Program-made: the position numbers and the translations under genes | In this document: in pieces, positions 45,901 through 59,100 of the stretch | Layout of the letters: the number at the start of each line of letters is the position of its first letter | Numbering within the stretch: position 1 is the first letter of the stretch | Notes under the pieces: generated by a model | Database searches by the model: none | The model's input: only the letters and a program-made list of their open reading frames with translations | Told to the model about the DNA's origin: nothing | From: Colletotrichum lupini | Lineage: Eukaryota > Ascomycota > Sordariomycetes > Glomerellales > Glomerellaceae | Reading direction: 5' to 3' | DNA: 64,000 bases | NCBI RefSeq assembly: GCF_023278565.1 | Contig: NC_064680.1 | Span: 558,001-622,000, forward strand

Positions 45901-48900
45901 TAAGTAATTAATTAACTTCGTATCGTTAATAAGCTTTATAAACGTATACCCCTATCGTCGTTCGACTATCTCGAAGTACTTATTACTAAAAATTCTATTC
46001 TTCGTATTATTAAATATAATACCTAGTTAATCTATGTTTTTTAAATATAAGAGAAATAGGGTATTAATAAGTAAAATATAGAAAGTTATCGTTCCGAAGT
46101 ACGTCTCTATTTTTATAGTACTTAGGGCGACGATTTCCTTACTTAGGCCGAAACTAATCCTTATAATACCCGCTATTAATATATTAAGCGTTACTAATAC
46201 GATCTTTTATAGTGCCTAAAATTACCCTTTTCCTCTAATTAACTATTATAATACCCTAGTATTTAAGATAATCTTATAGAAATTATTTAAGCCGTACTTT
46301 TTATTTATATAGAATACTTATACGAGCTTAGTATTCGAGGGATCTAAGTAATATAAAAAGGACCCCTCTAGATACCCTTAGATTTACTTAGTACTATATT
46401 CTTTTTTTTTAAATATTAAGAGAAATAGCGTCTTCTCCTTAATTATTAAAAAAATAGGCTTTGGCGTTATTAAATTCGCCCTTTTAGCCGTTTTTATATC
46501 CGTTATCTAAGGGACCTTTTCTTACTATTTATAAATAAAAACCTATTTATTAAGAGCTTTTACTACCCTCTATTCGTCTAGCCTCGTATATTCTCTAAAG
46601 GCTAACGGGGTAAAAAAAGAGTAATTAATATCGTTGATTTTATTATAATCTAATTTATTAATATAGGGAATAAGATCTTCTTTATTTTCTAAATCTCTTA
46701 TAAGGAGTCTATATTTTAAGCCGCTATTTTAACTACCGTCGCTAGGTTTTATACCCCCAGATCTACCCTTATATATAATAAAAAATTAGTTAAACCGACG
46801 AGGGCTAGTTTTATTATTTACTACCCTTAACTTTTTATACTATTTATATAATTTAGTATGCTCTTTTTTAGAGTAGTTACTTAATTAATATCTATCCTTT
46901 TTATAAATATAGTATTACCTCTTCTATTACCCTACTTATAAGTTAAATCTCTACTTATTTAACGAATCTAGGCCTCCTTATTAGTAATTACCGTATCTAG
47001 CCTCTTTTCCTTTCTTATTATACGTTTAATCGACCTAATATTATTAATAAGGGCCGTCGTATACTTAAAAATAAGTTTAGTATAATATTCTCGCCTTCAT
47101 ATTAAAACTAGATCTTAGCCTTAAGTAGAGCGTCTCGTAGTTTTTAAATACTTAGTATAAGGTTATTTTTACTTTTAGTATACGCTAAATTGCGGTATAA
47201 AAATATCCGACTTTCCGCTCGTTTATCCCCTTATTTAGCTAGGTTTTTATTAACTTATCGATTTAATTAATAAGCTTTTTAAGGATCTCTACTTATAATT
47301 TACCCTCTATTATCCTAGTTATAAATATAAAAGAAATCGCTCGTAGCTTAAATAGGAGCTCTAGGTTCTTATTATAAGTCTCGAAGCGGCTTCGGATTAC
47401 ATTAATTATACTAAAAAAGTCGTTTCGATTAAGATTACGTACCGCTTCGTAATAGTAATTAGAGGCTTTACTTATAAGTACGATATTGATTATTAAATAG
47501 TACTAGTGCTCCCTAATTCTAACCTTTTTATAATAATTATAAAATATTATTAGGGTTTTTTATAAAACCTTATACTTCCCCCTAGAGTATAATTTCTCTT
47601 TTAAAAAGATCTTTTTAAAGTCTATAAATTACCTCGTATTTATTACTAAATTTTCGGTATTTATATACGATCCTTACGTTACTACGTATTATTAGTAACT
47701 TCGGGTCGTCTACCTCCTTTTTTATTAGCCAATTAGCGCCGAATTCTATATTAATAATAGTAACGAGTTATAAATCGAAATAGATAAAATTATTAATTAT
47801 TATACTTCTAATACTATATTTTACCCCGGTATATCCTTTTATAATAATAGATTTCTGTTAGTAATTATAAAGAGGAAATCTAAGTCGTTTACCCTTTTTT
47901 TAAATTTATTAAAGTAATTATACGCTCTATTAACCTATACCTAGTTCTATAATACGAATTCCTCTTTTATAATTATTGTTACTAATATTTTATATAGCTC
48001 TTGCGATTATAATTACGTTAGTAATACCCCTCGCTTATAAAGGAATTTATTAACTACTTTCGTAATCCCTAAGCTTGCACTCGCGAACTATTTATCTAGT
48101 TAATACCTAAGGTCGTTTATAATCTCGTAAAATAGGGGTTACCCCTGTAGCCCCTTTTTCTTATAAACCTTAGTTAAATAGATTAATACTACGTTAATTT
48201 ACTTACCGTTAGGCTAATCCGCAATTTTATATATTTATATCCCCTAATAATCTAAGTTAATATTTACTTATTTATAAGGGATTAGGATTCTATTTAAGAT
48301 CGGGTTTCGTCCTCTTTTTTTTTACCTTAACTTACTAAGGGTCGTACTCTAGCTTATATTTATATTAGTAATCGCTAGTATATTTAATCTTAATAAGGAT
48401 ATATTTAATCCGCGTATTAGTTATAGTAAATCCGTACTTTTACTATTTAACGAATTTATTAAGGTCTAGGAGATTCTTACTTCCTCTTACTATCTCGCTA
48501 CTACTCTTATTTTTATTATTTTTAGTAATTACTATTACCCTTTTAAATCGCTAGCTTTTATACTTATTATAATCCTCTTTTTTATTTAATATAAAAGGGT
48601 AGGTTTTTAGTAGTTCTTTTTTATAATAATAATAATAAACGTTTATATTATTATAAAAAAATATAATAATTAGTCTCGGGATTTTTATTAGTTACTAATT
48701 TCCGCTATCCTATATACTTCTAGCCTCCTAAGCCTCGTGCTCTCTATAATTTCTAAATAGCTTCCTTTTTTAACCTACCTCTTCTTAAGTAATATTTTAT
48801 AAAAATAGTTAAAAATAAACGCCGGGCGGCTCGTAGAGGAGCTATATAGGCTATTAGGAACTATATAAGCTATTAAGTATAGTTAATAAAGTTAAGCCCT

Positions 48901-49986
48901 CTTTTTTATAAAATCGTAGATTTTAAAAACTTTCTAAAAATACCTACTTATTACTCGTACGTAGTAGGGTTAAATACTTTAGAAATCTTATTTTTTATAG
49001 CCTCTTAATACCCTATTTTATATCTTTTAAATAGTTTTTTTTATAATTTAATTATAACTAGGTAATTATCGCTTACTAACGATCCCTTTTATTATTTAGT
49101 TAATTTTTTAAAATTCGTAATTTCGCGCTAAGAACTAATATAAAAAAAAGCCCTTTAGTAGCCTTCTAAAAGATTCTTTTTTTTTTTTTTAAATCCTCGT
49201 TTTTTTAGCCTTTTCTTAAGCTAATAATAACTCTAGCGGGAGGTCGTAAGACTATTTTAAAGTAGCTACTTTTTTCTTAAGTTAATCTCCGAGATCTATA
49301 ATATTCTTAACTCGATATTATTAGGACCTCTAAATCCCCTCTTTTTTTATTAAACCGTCTTTTATACTATATTCCTAAGTAATACCCGGGGGGTAGTTAA
49401 AGGAGCTACGAAGAGGTTATTTAAATTACGGGCTTAAAGTCGTACCTATAAGATCCTCGTAGTAATAGACTTTTTTATATACTATAGATTTCTTAGCTTA
49501 ATAATTCCTATAAAATTACTTTTATTACTAAATAAGAATATTTATATTTAAAAATCCCTTTTTTTAATTGCGCGGTACTTTTTTATATTATATTATTAAG
49601 CTCGTTCGTTATACTAATTAATTAGGTAGGTAGTCGTCGCGTAGGTATTTTCTTTTATTAATTTAACTAATTAATTTCTAATCGTAGGCCGGCTATAGAA
49701 AAGTCGTTTAGTAAAAAAGCTACTCGGGGTAACAGTAAAAGGCTAGTTACTTAAATAATTTTATTAATTAACGTATTTTAACGTAATAAACGTCGACCTC
49801 TCGTAAGTAATAAAGGGCTACGATTACTTAATTCTGTATAGTATTTAAGAATCGCTTCTTTTTTTATCTACTTTTATAAAGTTAATTAATATAAATCTCT
49901 TATTTTATATAGTTTTAAAAGGTTATCTCTTTTGCGTAGCAAAATACCTTACTAATCTATAATAATAGAATTTAACTACTAATTAG

Positions 49987-50191
49987 TATTAGTATCCTTA
50001 TTATAAAGTAATTAGTTCGAACCGTAATTAATAAAGAGATTAATTAAACTATATAAATATTTGCGTAGTAAGTATAAAAAGGAGGTTCTAACCGTAGGTT
50101 AGGCTAGCTACGATAATTATAAATAGGGCCCCTAATTAGCCCCTGCGCAGTCGGCTGTATGCCGCGGTCGAATTAGACTTCTAATCCGACA
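49987..50191 (-). repeat. 5' LTR of copia-1 (right copy)
   Basis: 205 bp, same length as the left LTR; ends CCGACA on the plus strand. Its outer (right) half is less RIP-mutated than the matching part of the left copy. Confidence 0.93.
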
Positions 50192-50196
50192 GTTAT

Positions 50197-50726
50197 AATG
50201 AAGACTAATAAACACTCCGCATCTTTCAGAGGTCTTACTAGATGAATGGCGATATGTCAAAGACTACATACTACCTAACACACCGTGTACAGCCTCTCTT
50301 ATTCACCGCTTTGGCCGTCCAAGCCAAATACTTGAACGGAGGTGTTCCATTTGATTCGAAAATCAGTCGCCAACCGCCTTGATCCCATGTAAGGTAGTCA
50401 GAGAAATGGTGTGGTGGCGGCTGTTCTCTATGTTTCTGGGTCCTTCATGCTCATATTCGACATATGCATGCCTGGCGAATGCTGTCTTTTGAGGTGAGAG
50501 CGAACGAATAAGGCTCCCGGAGCGTCGAGCGGGTATTCAGTTGGGCAGCCGGTCCAGGGCCGACCAGTCTAACTTATGGCGGCCGGCGCCTTGCCGGCGT
50601 TTGATCCGGAAGACTACAGCTGGTCCGGTAGTTACAGGCCAAAGATACCTAGTTTCAGTAGAACTTCCATCCTCTAGGTGATTTGCGAAATCATCCCCGT
50701 CGTTTTCTTATGGTCACTCTAACAGC
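50197..50726. other. Unique spacer with a possible coding remnant
   Basis: This 0.5 kb is ordinary in composition. On the minus strand, about 50425 down to 50280, a frame reads HHFSDYLTWDQGGWRLIFE, then SNGTPPFKYLAWTAKAV, before a stop. It looks like real protein sequence but I cannot assign it; it may be an exon or gene relic. Confidence 0.35.
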
Positions 50727-50731
50727 CTAGC

Positions 50732-50942
50732 TGTCGGATTGGAAGTCCAATTCGACCTCGACGTACGGCAGACCGCGCAGGGGCCAATTACGGGCCCTAC
50801 TTCCGATTATCGCAGCCTGCCCAACCTACGGTTGGAACCTCCCTTTTACACCTACGTAGCAGATTATATAGTCAATTGACCTACTTCGTCAACCCACGGT
50901 TCGAACCAATCAACCAATATCCCTGTGATAGGGATACCAACA
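50732..50942 (+). repeat. Solo LTR related to copia-1, not RIP-mutated
   Basis: 211 bp, starting TGTCGGATTGGAAGTCC and ending GGGATACCAACA, with a perfect 5-bp target duplication CTAGC on both sides (50727-50731 and 50943-50947). It aligns along its length with the copia-1 LTR but in the opposite orientation. It keeps CA and TG dinucleotides where copia-1 has TA. It probably arose by LTR-LTR recombination of a full element. Confidence 0.88.
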
Positions 50943-50947
50943 CTAGC

Positions 50948-51200
50948 ATCGCCTCTGCAGGCCTATGCAAACTACCGTATTGGAGGCGGACGTGGCAAAG
51001 TCGAGCTTGGCTTGGCAGGGATTACAATGCCAAGTGTGGAATGCGAGATGCGAAATGCGAAATGCGAGATTGAAACTGTAAGGTATGTTGTGAGAGGCAC
51101 GCACCCAAATCAAGCACCATACAAATTAACATCGACATAAACTGGAACGTATATATCGATGTAGTACAAATACTCCCTCTCCAAGGCAAACAGGTTTCTC
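50948..51200. other. Spacer with a short ATGCGAAAT-type tandem repeat
   Basis: Between the solo LTR and the sialidase-like gene. About three to four units of a 9-10 bp motif built on ATGCGAAAT / ATGCGAGAT lie near 51039-51070. Confidence 0.5.
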
Positions 51201-52837
51201 ATGAGCCACGTTCGATACACTTCCTCGAAGCATTCGCTCGCAGCTTTGTTTTCTCGAAAAGCAAAATCAAAGCTTTCTTCGCTTTCAATTTTTTCCACCC
51301 TTTCAGGCGACATCGTCATGGCTCGAACAACCATGTCCCCAGGCAGTCATTGGCCTAGAACCAGCACGCTGCGAGGATGTCGAACCAATCGTCTTCTTCG
51401 AATGTTCCTCCTGTTCGGCCAGACTTTGATTGGACTTTCAGTTCTATCTACTCCGTTGCAGGCCTTTGCTTTTGGTAGCCTTGGCACCAATTCAGCGGTT
51501 CGCAGTAGCAGTTTACGACTCCTCGAACCGCGAGCGTCGTCAATCCGCGAGATGAACATGACTAGAAACACCGCCTCCCGCGAGGGCCAACCGGTCGTCG
51601 CCGTCAACCCCACAAACCCCAACAATATTGACTTCGTGTCGACACGCTTCCATCCTCTACCTGAACTTGAGCCCGTTGGGGGTTGCTTTCTGACCTATAC
51701 GCTCGACTGCGGAATCACCTGGAATAACACCACAGCGGATTACCCCTCAGGTGCCGCGCCGAAGTGTGGCGAGCCACAGGTTTTTGCCGACGCGAATGGG
51801 GCGTTCTATCTCCTCAACAACCAAGTCTTCTCCGGCTTGAGAAATAACACTGCCGCTCATCCCCAGTTGTCCAAGCTCATTGAAGGAGTCAAAACGTGGA
51901 GCGTCCATCTGTGACACCGCTTCATATGCAAGGTGCGAAGAAGCTGCGGATCGACGTGGCTACGGGAAAGGTGTACGCAAATGGTGCATCATCTTAGGAA
52001 TACCCAGCAGCTGTGTCTGCCAGCTCAGACGGTGGCAAGACCTGGGCTGCTGTCAATCAAATCCCCGGTCCCGTGGATGTTTGCCTGGACTATCAGATTC
52101 CAGACCCGCCTCCAATCTGCGGATTTCCCGGCAGATCTATTGTAGTTCACGACAGCATTCTGGCTTCGGCTGCGGAGGGCTCGAAAGGACACCCAGAGAT
52201 GTACGAGCGCCATGACAAGGGCGTAACATAGGAGACATTTCCCTTGACTGATAGCCGAGGCAACTTCGTGGCAAACGGCACCGGCCCGATGCTGGCGAAG
52301 TCTGGCATTGGTCTTCCTAGTGATCCGACGCCGTGGGTGTCCGCAGACCCTACCTCAACGGGTCGTTTCGCGCTTATGGTTCCACGCGACTTCACGCTGG
52401 AGTTTTATATCATAGATACCGCAGGTGAAAGATTCACAGGTCCGGCCGTTATTCAGACTCCTAATGCGCAGCGCCCTGCCTTCGACTTTGGTCCGAATGG
52501 CCTCCTTGGTGTCATGTGGCGCACTAATTCGTCATCTATCCTCGATGTCTCCTCGACGGTATCTTTTGACAGTGGACGCAACTTTGCTGCACCGATCAAG
52601 GTGACGGCACAGCCGCAGCCTGTTGGTCAAAATGGTCAGCCAGGCGACCGAGCTTCCTTTGTCTCGCTCACTCATACCTTTGCTTATGTTGTCTGGTCTG
52701 AAGGCCGCGATGGCTTACTGGACGCTGTTCTTGCTGAGGTGTCCTTGACTCTGTTTTTAACCCATGTCTTAGGCTATGGAGGTATATCAAAGTGTCAGAA
52801 GTCTCAGTATGGCTGCTTAGGAGCGACGCATATGTGA
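51201..52837 (+). pseudogene. Secreted sialidase-like (BNR/Asp-box) protein, broken
   Basis: The first frame (51201-51914) encodes a signal-anchor-like start (LLRMFLLFGQTLIGLSVLST) and a beta-propeller beginning, TASREGQPVVAVNPTNPNNI, with Asp-box-like LDCGITW. It stops after a frameshift near 51890-51920. Coding then resumes in another frame: SVTPLHMQGAKKLRIDVATG, a clear Asp-box SSDGGKTW, then PGRSIVVHDSILASAAEGS. After that comes SADPTSTGRFALMVPRDF and a last Asp-box-like SFDSGRNF. This second frame is cut by TAG at 51995-51997 and 52229-52231. Both stops are best explained as TGG (Trp) changed to TAG, the transition RIP makes. At the 3' end a possible small intron near 52739-52779 would change the C-terminus. 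The gene lies between two RIP-hit transposons. An intact version would be a secreted glycan-cleaving or glycan-binding propeller. An intron hiding the frameshift cannot be fully excluded, but no good splice pair removes both stops. Confidence 0.75.
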
Positions 52838-52934
52838 AGACAATTACGTGCAATAAATGAGCAATAGCTGTCTTTTCGCACTGGCTAGTATTGCTACCAA
52901 AGACTGGATGATTACCTCAAACCTCATCGAAAGT

Positions 52935-53111
52935 TGTCACGTAACAGGGATAGTAATCGCACCTCACAAAGTGCCCGTCACGTGCTAAATCACGTGTCTA
53001 TCTCAGATATCGTATATATAGACCTTCTCCTTTTATCTATTTCTACTTTAATAATTAAGCTACTTTTATTATACTCCGTATACTTATTACTACGTACTAT
53101 AACTCGTAATA
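52935..53111 (+). repeat. 5' LTR of copia-2
   Basis: 177 bp, aligned end to end with 60337-60513. The first ~75 bp (TGTCACGTAACAGGG onwards) keep CA and TG dinucleotides, while the inner half is RIP-converted. Confidence 0.93.
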
Positions 53112-56100
53112 ATTATAAGCCTAGCTTTTAGTTAAGACCCTATACTATAATAACGTACTTATTAATACGATTCTTACGATCTTTTTAAAATAACCGACTT
53201 ACTTATACCTACTTTAGCCTAAGCTAAACTAACTAGCTACAATAGTTAGATTAAATAGTTTAATATACTTTATACTATAAATAAGGGCATTGGGGTCTAG
53301 AAGTACGTCGACCTAGACGCTCTAGATTTTAACGTATTCCTCGACCCCTCTATAGCGCTTACTTTGCCCTTAGAATTTAAATAATTAGTCGCGACCCGTA
53401 ATAAGAAAGAACTACGAGCCTACTAGGCCCGTTATAAGGTATTTAAGAACGACTAAAAAAACTAAGAAATCCTTTATTAATAGCTTCTAAATATAACTCT
53501 TAGTACGAACCTTTCGACTTTTTTAAATATAAGTAACTTATAGAACTAAGCTAGGTTTCTTTTTATAAAGCTAGCTATGCTACCTACTTTACGTAAATAA
53601 ATCTATCCTTATACCGTACCCGTAAAGAGGATCTATACGCTCGAGAGTATTTAGAAATAATAAGAGCTCGATACTAAATACGAGTAACTTATAGCTTACG
53701 AACGTAATATTATTAATACGTATATTAAAGTCCTCGCTTAGTAATTAATAAAATTAGTTAACGCTATACTATACGAATACGTATTTTAAAAAGCTATTAA
53801 GAACGGCGCTAAGTTTAGTATATAGCGAATCGTTAGATATTTAAAGTAGGAATTTACGCCCCCCGAACTAATAATAAGGAATGCGGTTCGAGAGGAATAC
53901 TAATAAGCCCTTAATAAAGCGAGGACCGGAATTAATCCTTAATACTAATATAAAGAGTAGTAATCCGCTTACTTCCGAGCTAAAACGTATAATATTCTAA
54001 AAATTAGTAAAGAGATCGCTATACTTAACTTCTTAGTTACGGTTAAGTCTAGACTTAACCTTATATAGGGCTAACGTATATATAAGACCTTTAGTAAATT
54101 AATAGCCTTCGGAACGTATACGAGGACCCTCGAAGAGATTATATATATATTTAGCTTAGTAACCTAGGACGTATATACTAAACGACCTTTAGGTTAAAGA
54201 GGGGCTTATTCTACTTTTACTAAACGCTCTAACTTAGTTAATAACGTAAATAATAAAAGTAACGTTATATACCCTTATAATCGCGCATACTTATAGCGCC
54301 CTATGGCATGCCGAAAATTAGAATAGGCACTTATAGGCCGAAACGCTAATAGGTTACTAATGCGAATACTAAGGAGCTATATAGAGGAAGTCCTCGCCGC
54401 TATTAAATTAAGTAAGTAAAAATCACTCTACGGTGAGCTTAAAAAAACTAATTAGTTAAAAAACGATAGAACCCTTAAGAAACCTAAGTTTTTAAAAAGA
54501 TCCTCTAACTAACTTATAGCGAGCTTATTAATAAACTAGGACGAGGGCTATATAATTACTATATTTATAAAGAGTTAGGACTTAGAGATAAACGCAATCT
54601 TTAGCACCCCTATAAGTAGTACTCACCCCCTTTCTTAGAGTACGGTAATAAATAGCTATAGAGTAATATATCTAATTAACGATAAGAGCCTATTTAAACC
54701 CGAGAGTTACGTACTATTAAATAATAAAGACTATATTAAATTAGGAACTACTATACTACTTATTACTATACGTAGTACTCGTATTATAAAGGGCGTCCTA
54801 GATAGACTTAAAAAAAAAGGAACCTACGATTTAAAGCTTTAGAACGTCGCTTATATCGAGGGATTTTATATTAATATAGTCTTAGAGACTTTACTAAATA
54901 GAAGCGTACTCTAGTACTACGGTCTAAATTATACTTTATAATAGGGAACGCTTTATAAAAGCACTATTAAAAAGTAGCTTATTTAAAAAAACAATCTAGT
55001 CTTCCTCGAATATAAGCTCCTCTAATCCTATCCTTTTTTTATAAACCTTAAGCGTATCCTATAGAGCCTAGCTAGTATTATACTACTAGTTAACTATAGA
55101 AAATTCCGTCGCTTATATTAACGTACCTATAAGAGGTTTAATAGCGCGCTCTTCTAATACCTTAGAACAAGTTATCTCGGACCTAATACTCTTCGTTAAT
55201 TACTATATAAAACTCGAGGTATACGTATTAAACCTCTATTATAAGTTAAGTATAAAGTATATATATTATCCAAAGCTAAAATAATAATCTTAAGAGGACT
55301 ACCCTCGAAAAGAGCCTTACGGCTATAGTACTATATATACTAAGATCTCTTCTACTTCGAACTATCTCTTAGTAAACGATAATATATACTTATAGCTTTT
55401 AATAAATATAATAAGCAGCTTAGGGGGTTCTTTTTAAGGATAAAAATAGAGGAGGAAGTGCTTTTTATACTATAAAGCCTCGAAGTAGCGATTTATTATT
55501 AAAAAGGGACTCTAATTTACTTCTTTAGAAGTAATAATAAGACCGCTCTCCTAACTATAAACGTTAGATACGTATATAAGACGTAGTATAGCGAGCTAAG
55601 AATTAGAATAGAACTTCTACTTTTATATATAAAGGAACCCGTAAGTAACGCTAAAAGAGTAGGTTAATTCGTAATTACTAAAGCTTATAAAATACGCCTT
55701 TTTATAAACCTCCCTACGAATTTATAGAATAAAATAGTACTAATAGCAATCTTTATTTATAATATTACCCTATGGGAGGCTAATAAAGGAGATTCGCCTA
55801 TTATAATAGAAATTAACTAGTAGAAGCGGTATTAACGCTAGTAATAAACGGGTTACTAAGTATGGGATTCTAAACCGGTTACCCCGTATCTTAGTAACCT
55901 CTATATATATAGCTACTAAGCATACCCTCTTTATAGGGATCGTAAAAGGGGTATATATCGAAAGGAGTTTAAAATACTTCCCCGCGGGTATATAAGATAC
56001 CTAGTTAAATATATACTAAAAACGCATAACCTATATAGGGTCTAAGTGCCCGCGCTTAAGTAAGTATTTATTATAAAGAATATTAGGTTTAATAAAGAAG

Positions 56101-59100
56101 TCTTTTATAATCCCGCACACGAGGAATAAGCTATCGTAGGTAAGTAAGCAAATTTAGTAATCTAAGAGATATAAGAACTCTTTAATACTAATAATAAGTT
56201 AATTTAAGCACTCGGGGAAGTAGATCTAGACTTCGGAAATATTAGTACTTAAAATAACTCTATAGTTAAGGATAGTATTATTATTAGATTTTTAATTATT
56301 TAGGACGCTAAGTAACCGATAAATATACTCTAGGGTATAGTAAATAAGGCTAAAGAGGCTAATATAGTCTTATCGTTATTACTAACCCTTAAAATAACCC
56401 CCTTGCGCGAGCTCGGGGGTAGGGGTAAAAAAGGGGATATAATAACTAGGTTATAAACGGCTCTATATAATCTATAGTCCTCTTTACGAGCGCTTATATA
56501 TACCGCGGAGGTTCTCGAGCCTTTAATTCCTAATAACTCTTAATAAAACGCTAGAGCACGCAGTAAACGAGGTACTAATTACGAAGAAGTAATTCTTAAT
56601 ACTAAAGTCGACGTTAGTAAGGAACCCTTATAATAAACCTCTATTATTATATAAAAATAGAGCTTATAAAAACTACCTTATCGAGTGCTAAGTAAAGCTC
56701 CGTTAGGTCCTAGACGTTTAAACCGGGCCCGCAGACCTTTATAACGCTTTAATAATAATATTTTCGTAACGCTCTTATATTCGAATATAAGAGACGGCGA
56801 TTATTATAACCGTCTCTAGGACTGCTTTTTCTTTACCTTTATACCTAATTAATAAAAAGCTATAGAAGAAAGTAGTATAAAATATATAATACTCTATTAA
56901 GTAATAAAAGGAGCAGTTTATAGGACCTACTTAGAGCGCTCCGGAGGAGTTTAAAAACCACGACTTATTAAAGTTAACTTCTAGAGCTTACTAAAGAAGT
57001 TTAGTAATATTAAATATCTCCTACTATAACTATAGAAGTTACTTAGGGATACTATAAACGTAGAAATAAAAAAGCTAAGGGATATTAGTATATAAGAAGA
57101 GGTCGACCGTAATCCTAAATTAGGGATCCTACTTTTATTAAAATAAGTATATACTTATAAGTACGACGTTAATAACGAGGTTAGCGAGGTAAAAGTACGT
57201 ATATATATAAGGGGGGATATATAACTACTTAACCCCTTATAAAATACGTACGCTTTAACGCTCGCCGTAAAGGCCTTTAGGCTTATAATAGTAATAACTA
57301 CCTAATTTAACCTTAAGGCAGACTAGTATAATACTATTAACGCATTCCTTAACGTGCTTCTTAAGAGCGAGAAGCTAGTAATTATTAAACTCCTAGAGGA
57401 ATATAAGGTTACTAATAAAGTAAGTAAACTCTAACGCGCTCTATATAGCCTCTAAGACTCGCTAATTCTTTAGTTCTAAACTTTTACCTCTATACTCCGT
57501 AGTATAAATATAATATATAGCTACGAGGAGATCTATATTTACTAAACCGTAAATAGGAAAATAATACTAGTATTTTACGTCGATAACTTTATTATTCTAT
57601 ACTATTAAGATAACTAAAAGGCGGCTTAGGGGATCGTCGACGGTATAAAAAAATATATTAACTTTAAAAAGAATAGACTAATTAATTACTTTCTTAGAGT
57701 GCGGATTTTACGAGACCGTACTACTCGTAAGGTTTACCTTATCTACGACGTATATATCGAGCGAGTTACTAAGCGCTTCGGCCTTATAAATTTACTATAT
57801 CTAGCTACCCCTCTTTTTTAAGAAGAGTTTAAATTAAACGAGGGGTAGATAATAAAGGAGGAAATAAAGAGTTACTAAGAGAAGGTCGGGAGTATGTTTT
57901 ATATAGCTATTATAATTAGATTAGATATCGCCTTTACTTACTCATAATTATTACAGTTCCTAACTAACCTAAGCGCAACCTATATTAAAGTAATTAACTA
58001 CTATATCTAATATCTTTATATAACGAGATATTTTATACTCTATTATAGTAGTATACTAAGTGCGTAATTATTACTTTTAGCTAGAGATACTAGCTTTATA
58101 AATAACGAGGTAACACGATAATTATCTTAAGGATATATAATATTCCTTTTTAATAGCCTAATTTAATAAAAATTAGTACGCTAAGTAATAGTTATAACGT
58201 TAACTACCGAAACTAAGCTTCTTTACTTTAAAGAAACTATAAAAAAGACTATAGTTCTAAAGCGCCCTTTTAAGGACATTGCCCTTAACTTAGGAGAAGT
58301 ATAGTTAGTTAACTATAATAATTAGTAAACGATTTAACTCGTTATAAGAGAAGGAAAAAGAATAGCTACTTAACTTTACTATATCGATATATAGAATATA
58401 TAGCTAAGATAAGAGCACGCTAAAGGTAGCTTCGAGATTACTTATATATTAACAAAAAATATGCTAGTAAATAGACTTATTAAAAACCTTTTACGAGCTA
58501 AGTTCGAATATTTCTATATACTTCTTAACCTCTACGATGCGCGAGAAGCTATTATAAATAGCTAAAATAGTTAAAAATAATTAATTTAAGCTATGCTTAA
58601 AAAGACTTAATACCTAAAAGTAGACGATAAATAGAACCTAGAGTGCGGCCTAGAGGCCTAAAATAAATAAAATAACCTTACCCCGTAGGGTATATATATA
58701 TAAAAATAAGACCTAGGCTTATATTTACTATTTAAACTCTTAGTTTATAAAGTACGCGATCGTTAGGAGTATAGCGTTATTAAAGAGGAGGGTTAGTATA
58801 TACGCTAAAAAACGCGTCTTACGTACCTCGAAGTTTATAAAGCTAGGAGTAGCGGGAGTAGTAAAGGGTGCGGGAGCTAGAACGACCGTTAGGTTAACGA
58901 CCTAGGGTATAAAAGCGGGCGGCGTAATAAAAAGTTAATTATAAATAACTATAATAAGTATAAAAGAGGACCGGGGGCGCGCGTTAAGGAAGTCCTCTAT
59001 ATAAAAGCCGATATAGTTCTCGTATATCCTCTAGTTATTATATATTTAATAAACGATACTACGGAGCTTAGTAATATTTTATTAAAACTATAGTTAGAAG

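Larger units (their letters stand above)
42769..50191 (-). mobile_element. Complete Ty1/copia LTR retrotransposon, RIP-degraded (copia-1)
   Basis: The element is 7423 bp with 205-bp LTRs, flanked by target duplications GTTAC (42764-42768) and GTTAT (50192-50196), which differ by one transition. On the minus strand the LTR runs from TGTCGGATTAGAAG to an end decayed from TG/CA form. The polypurine tract lies against the left LTR (AAAAAAAAGAGAAAGTTAG read on the minus strand, near 42974-42995), so transcription would run right to left. Translating the minus strand gives decayed but recognisable copia domains. Around 45.3-44.9 kb there is an integrase C-terminal block (GLNGLILTLLVF, later VVRPYYIDLNEV). 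Around 43.7-43.2 kb lies the late RT/RNase H region (TISKLYVFINRLFTNNNDL, VTRSILVSEVYNII, YTNSYLLYEYFIKL). Frames are broken by many TAA/TAG stops and almost every CpA and TpG is gone. No functional protein can be made. Confidence 0.93.
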
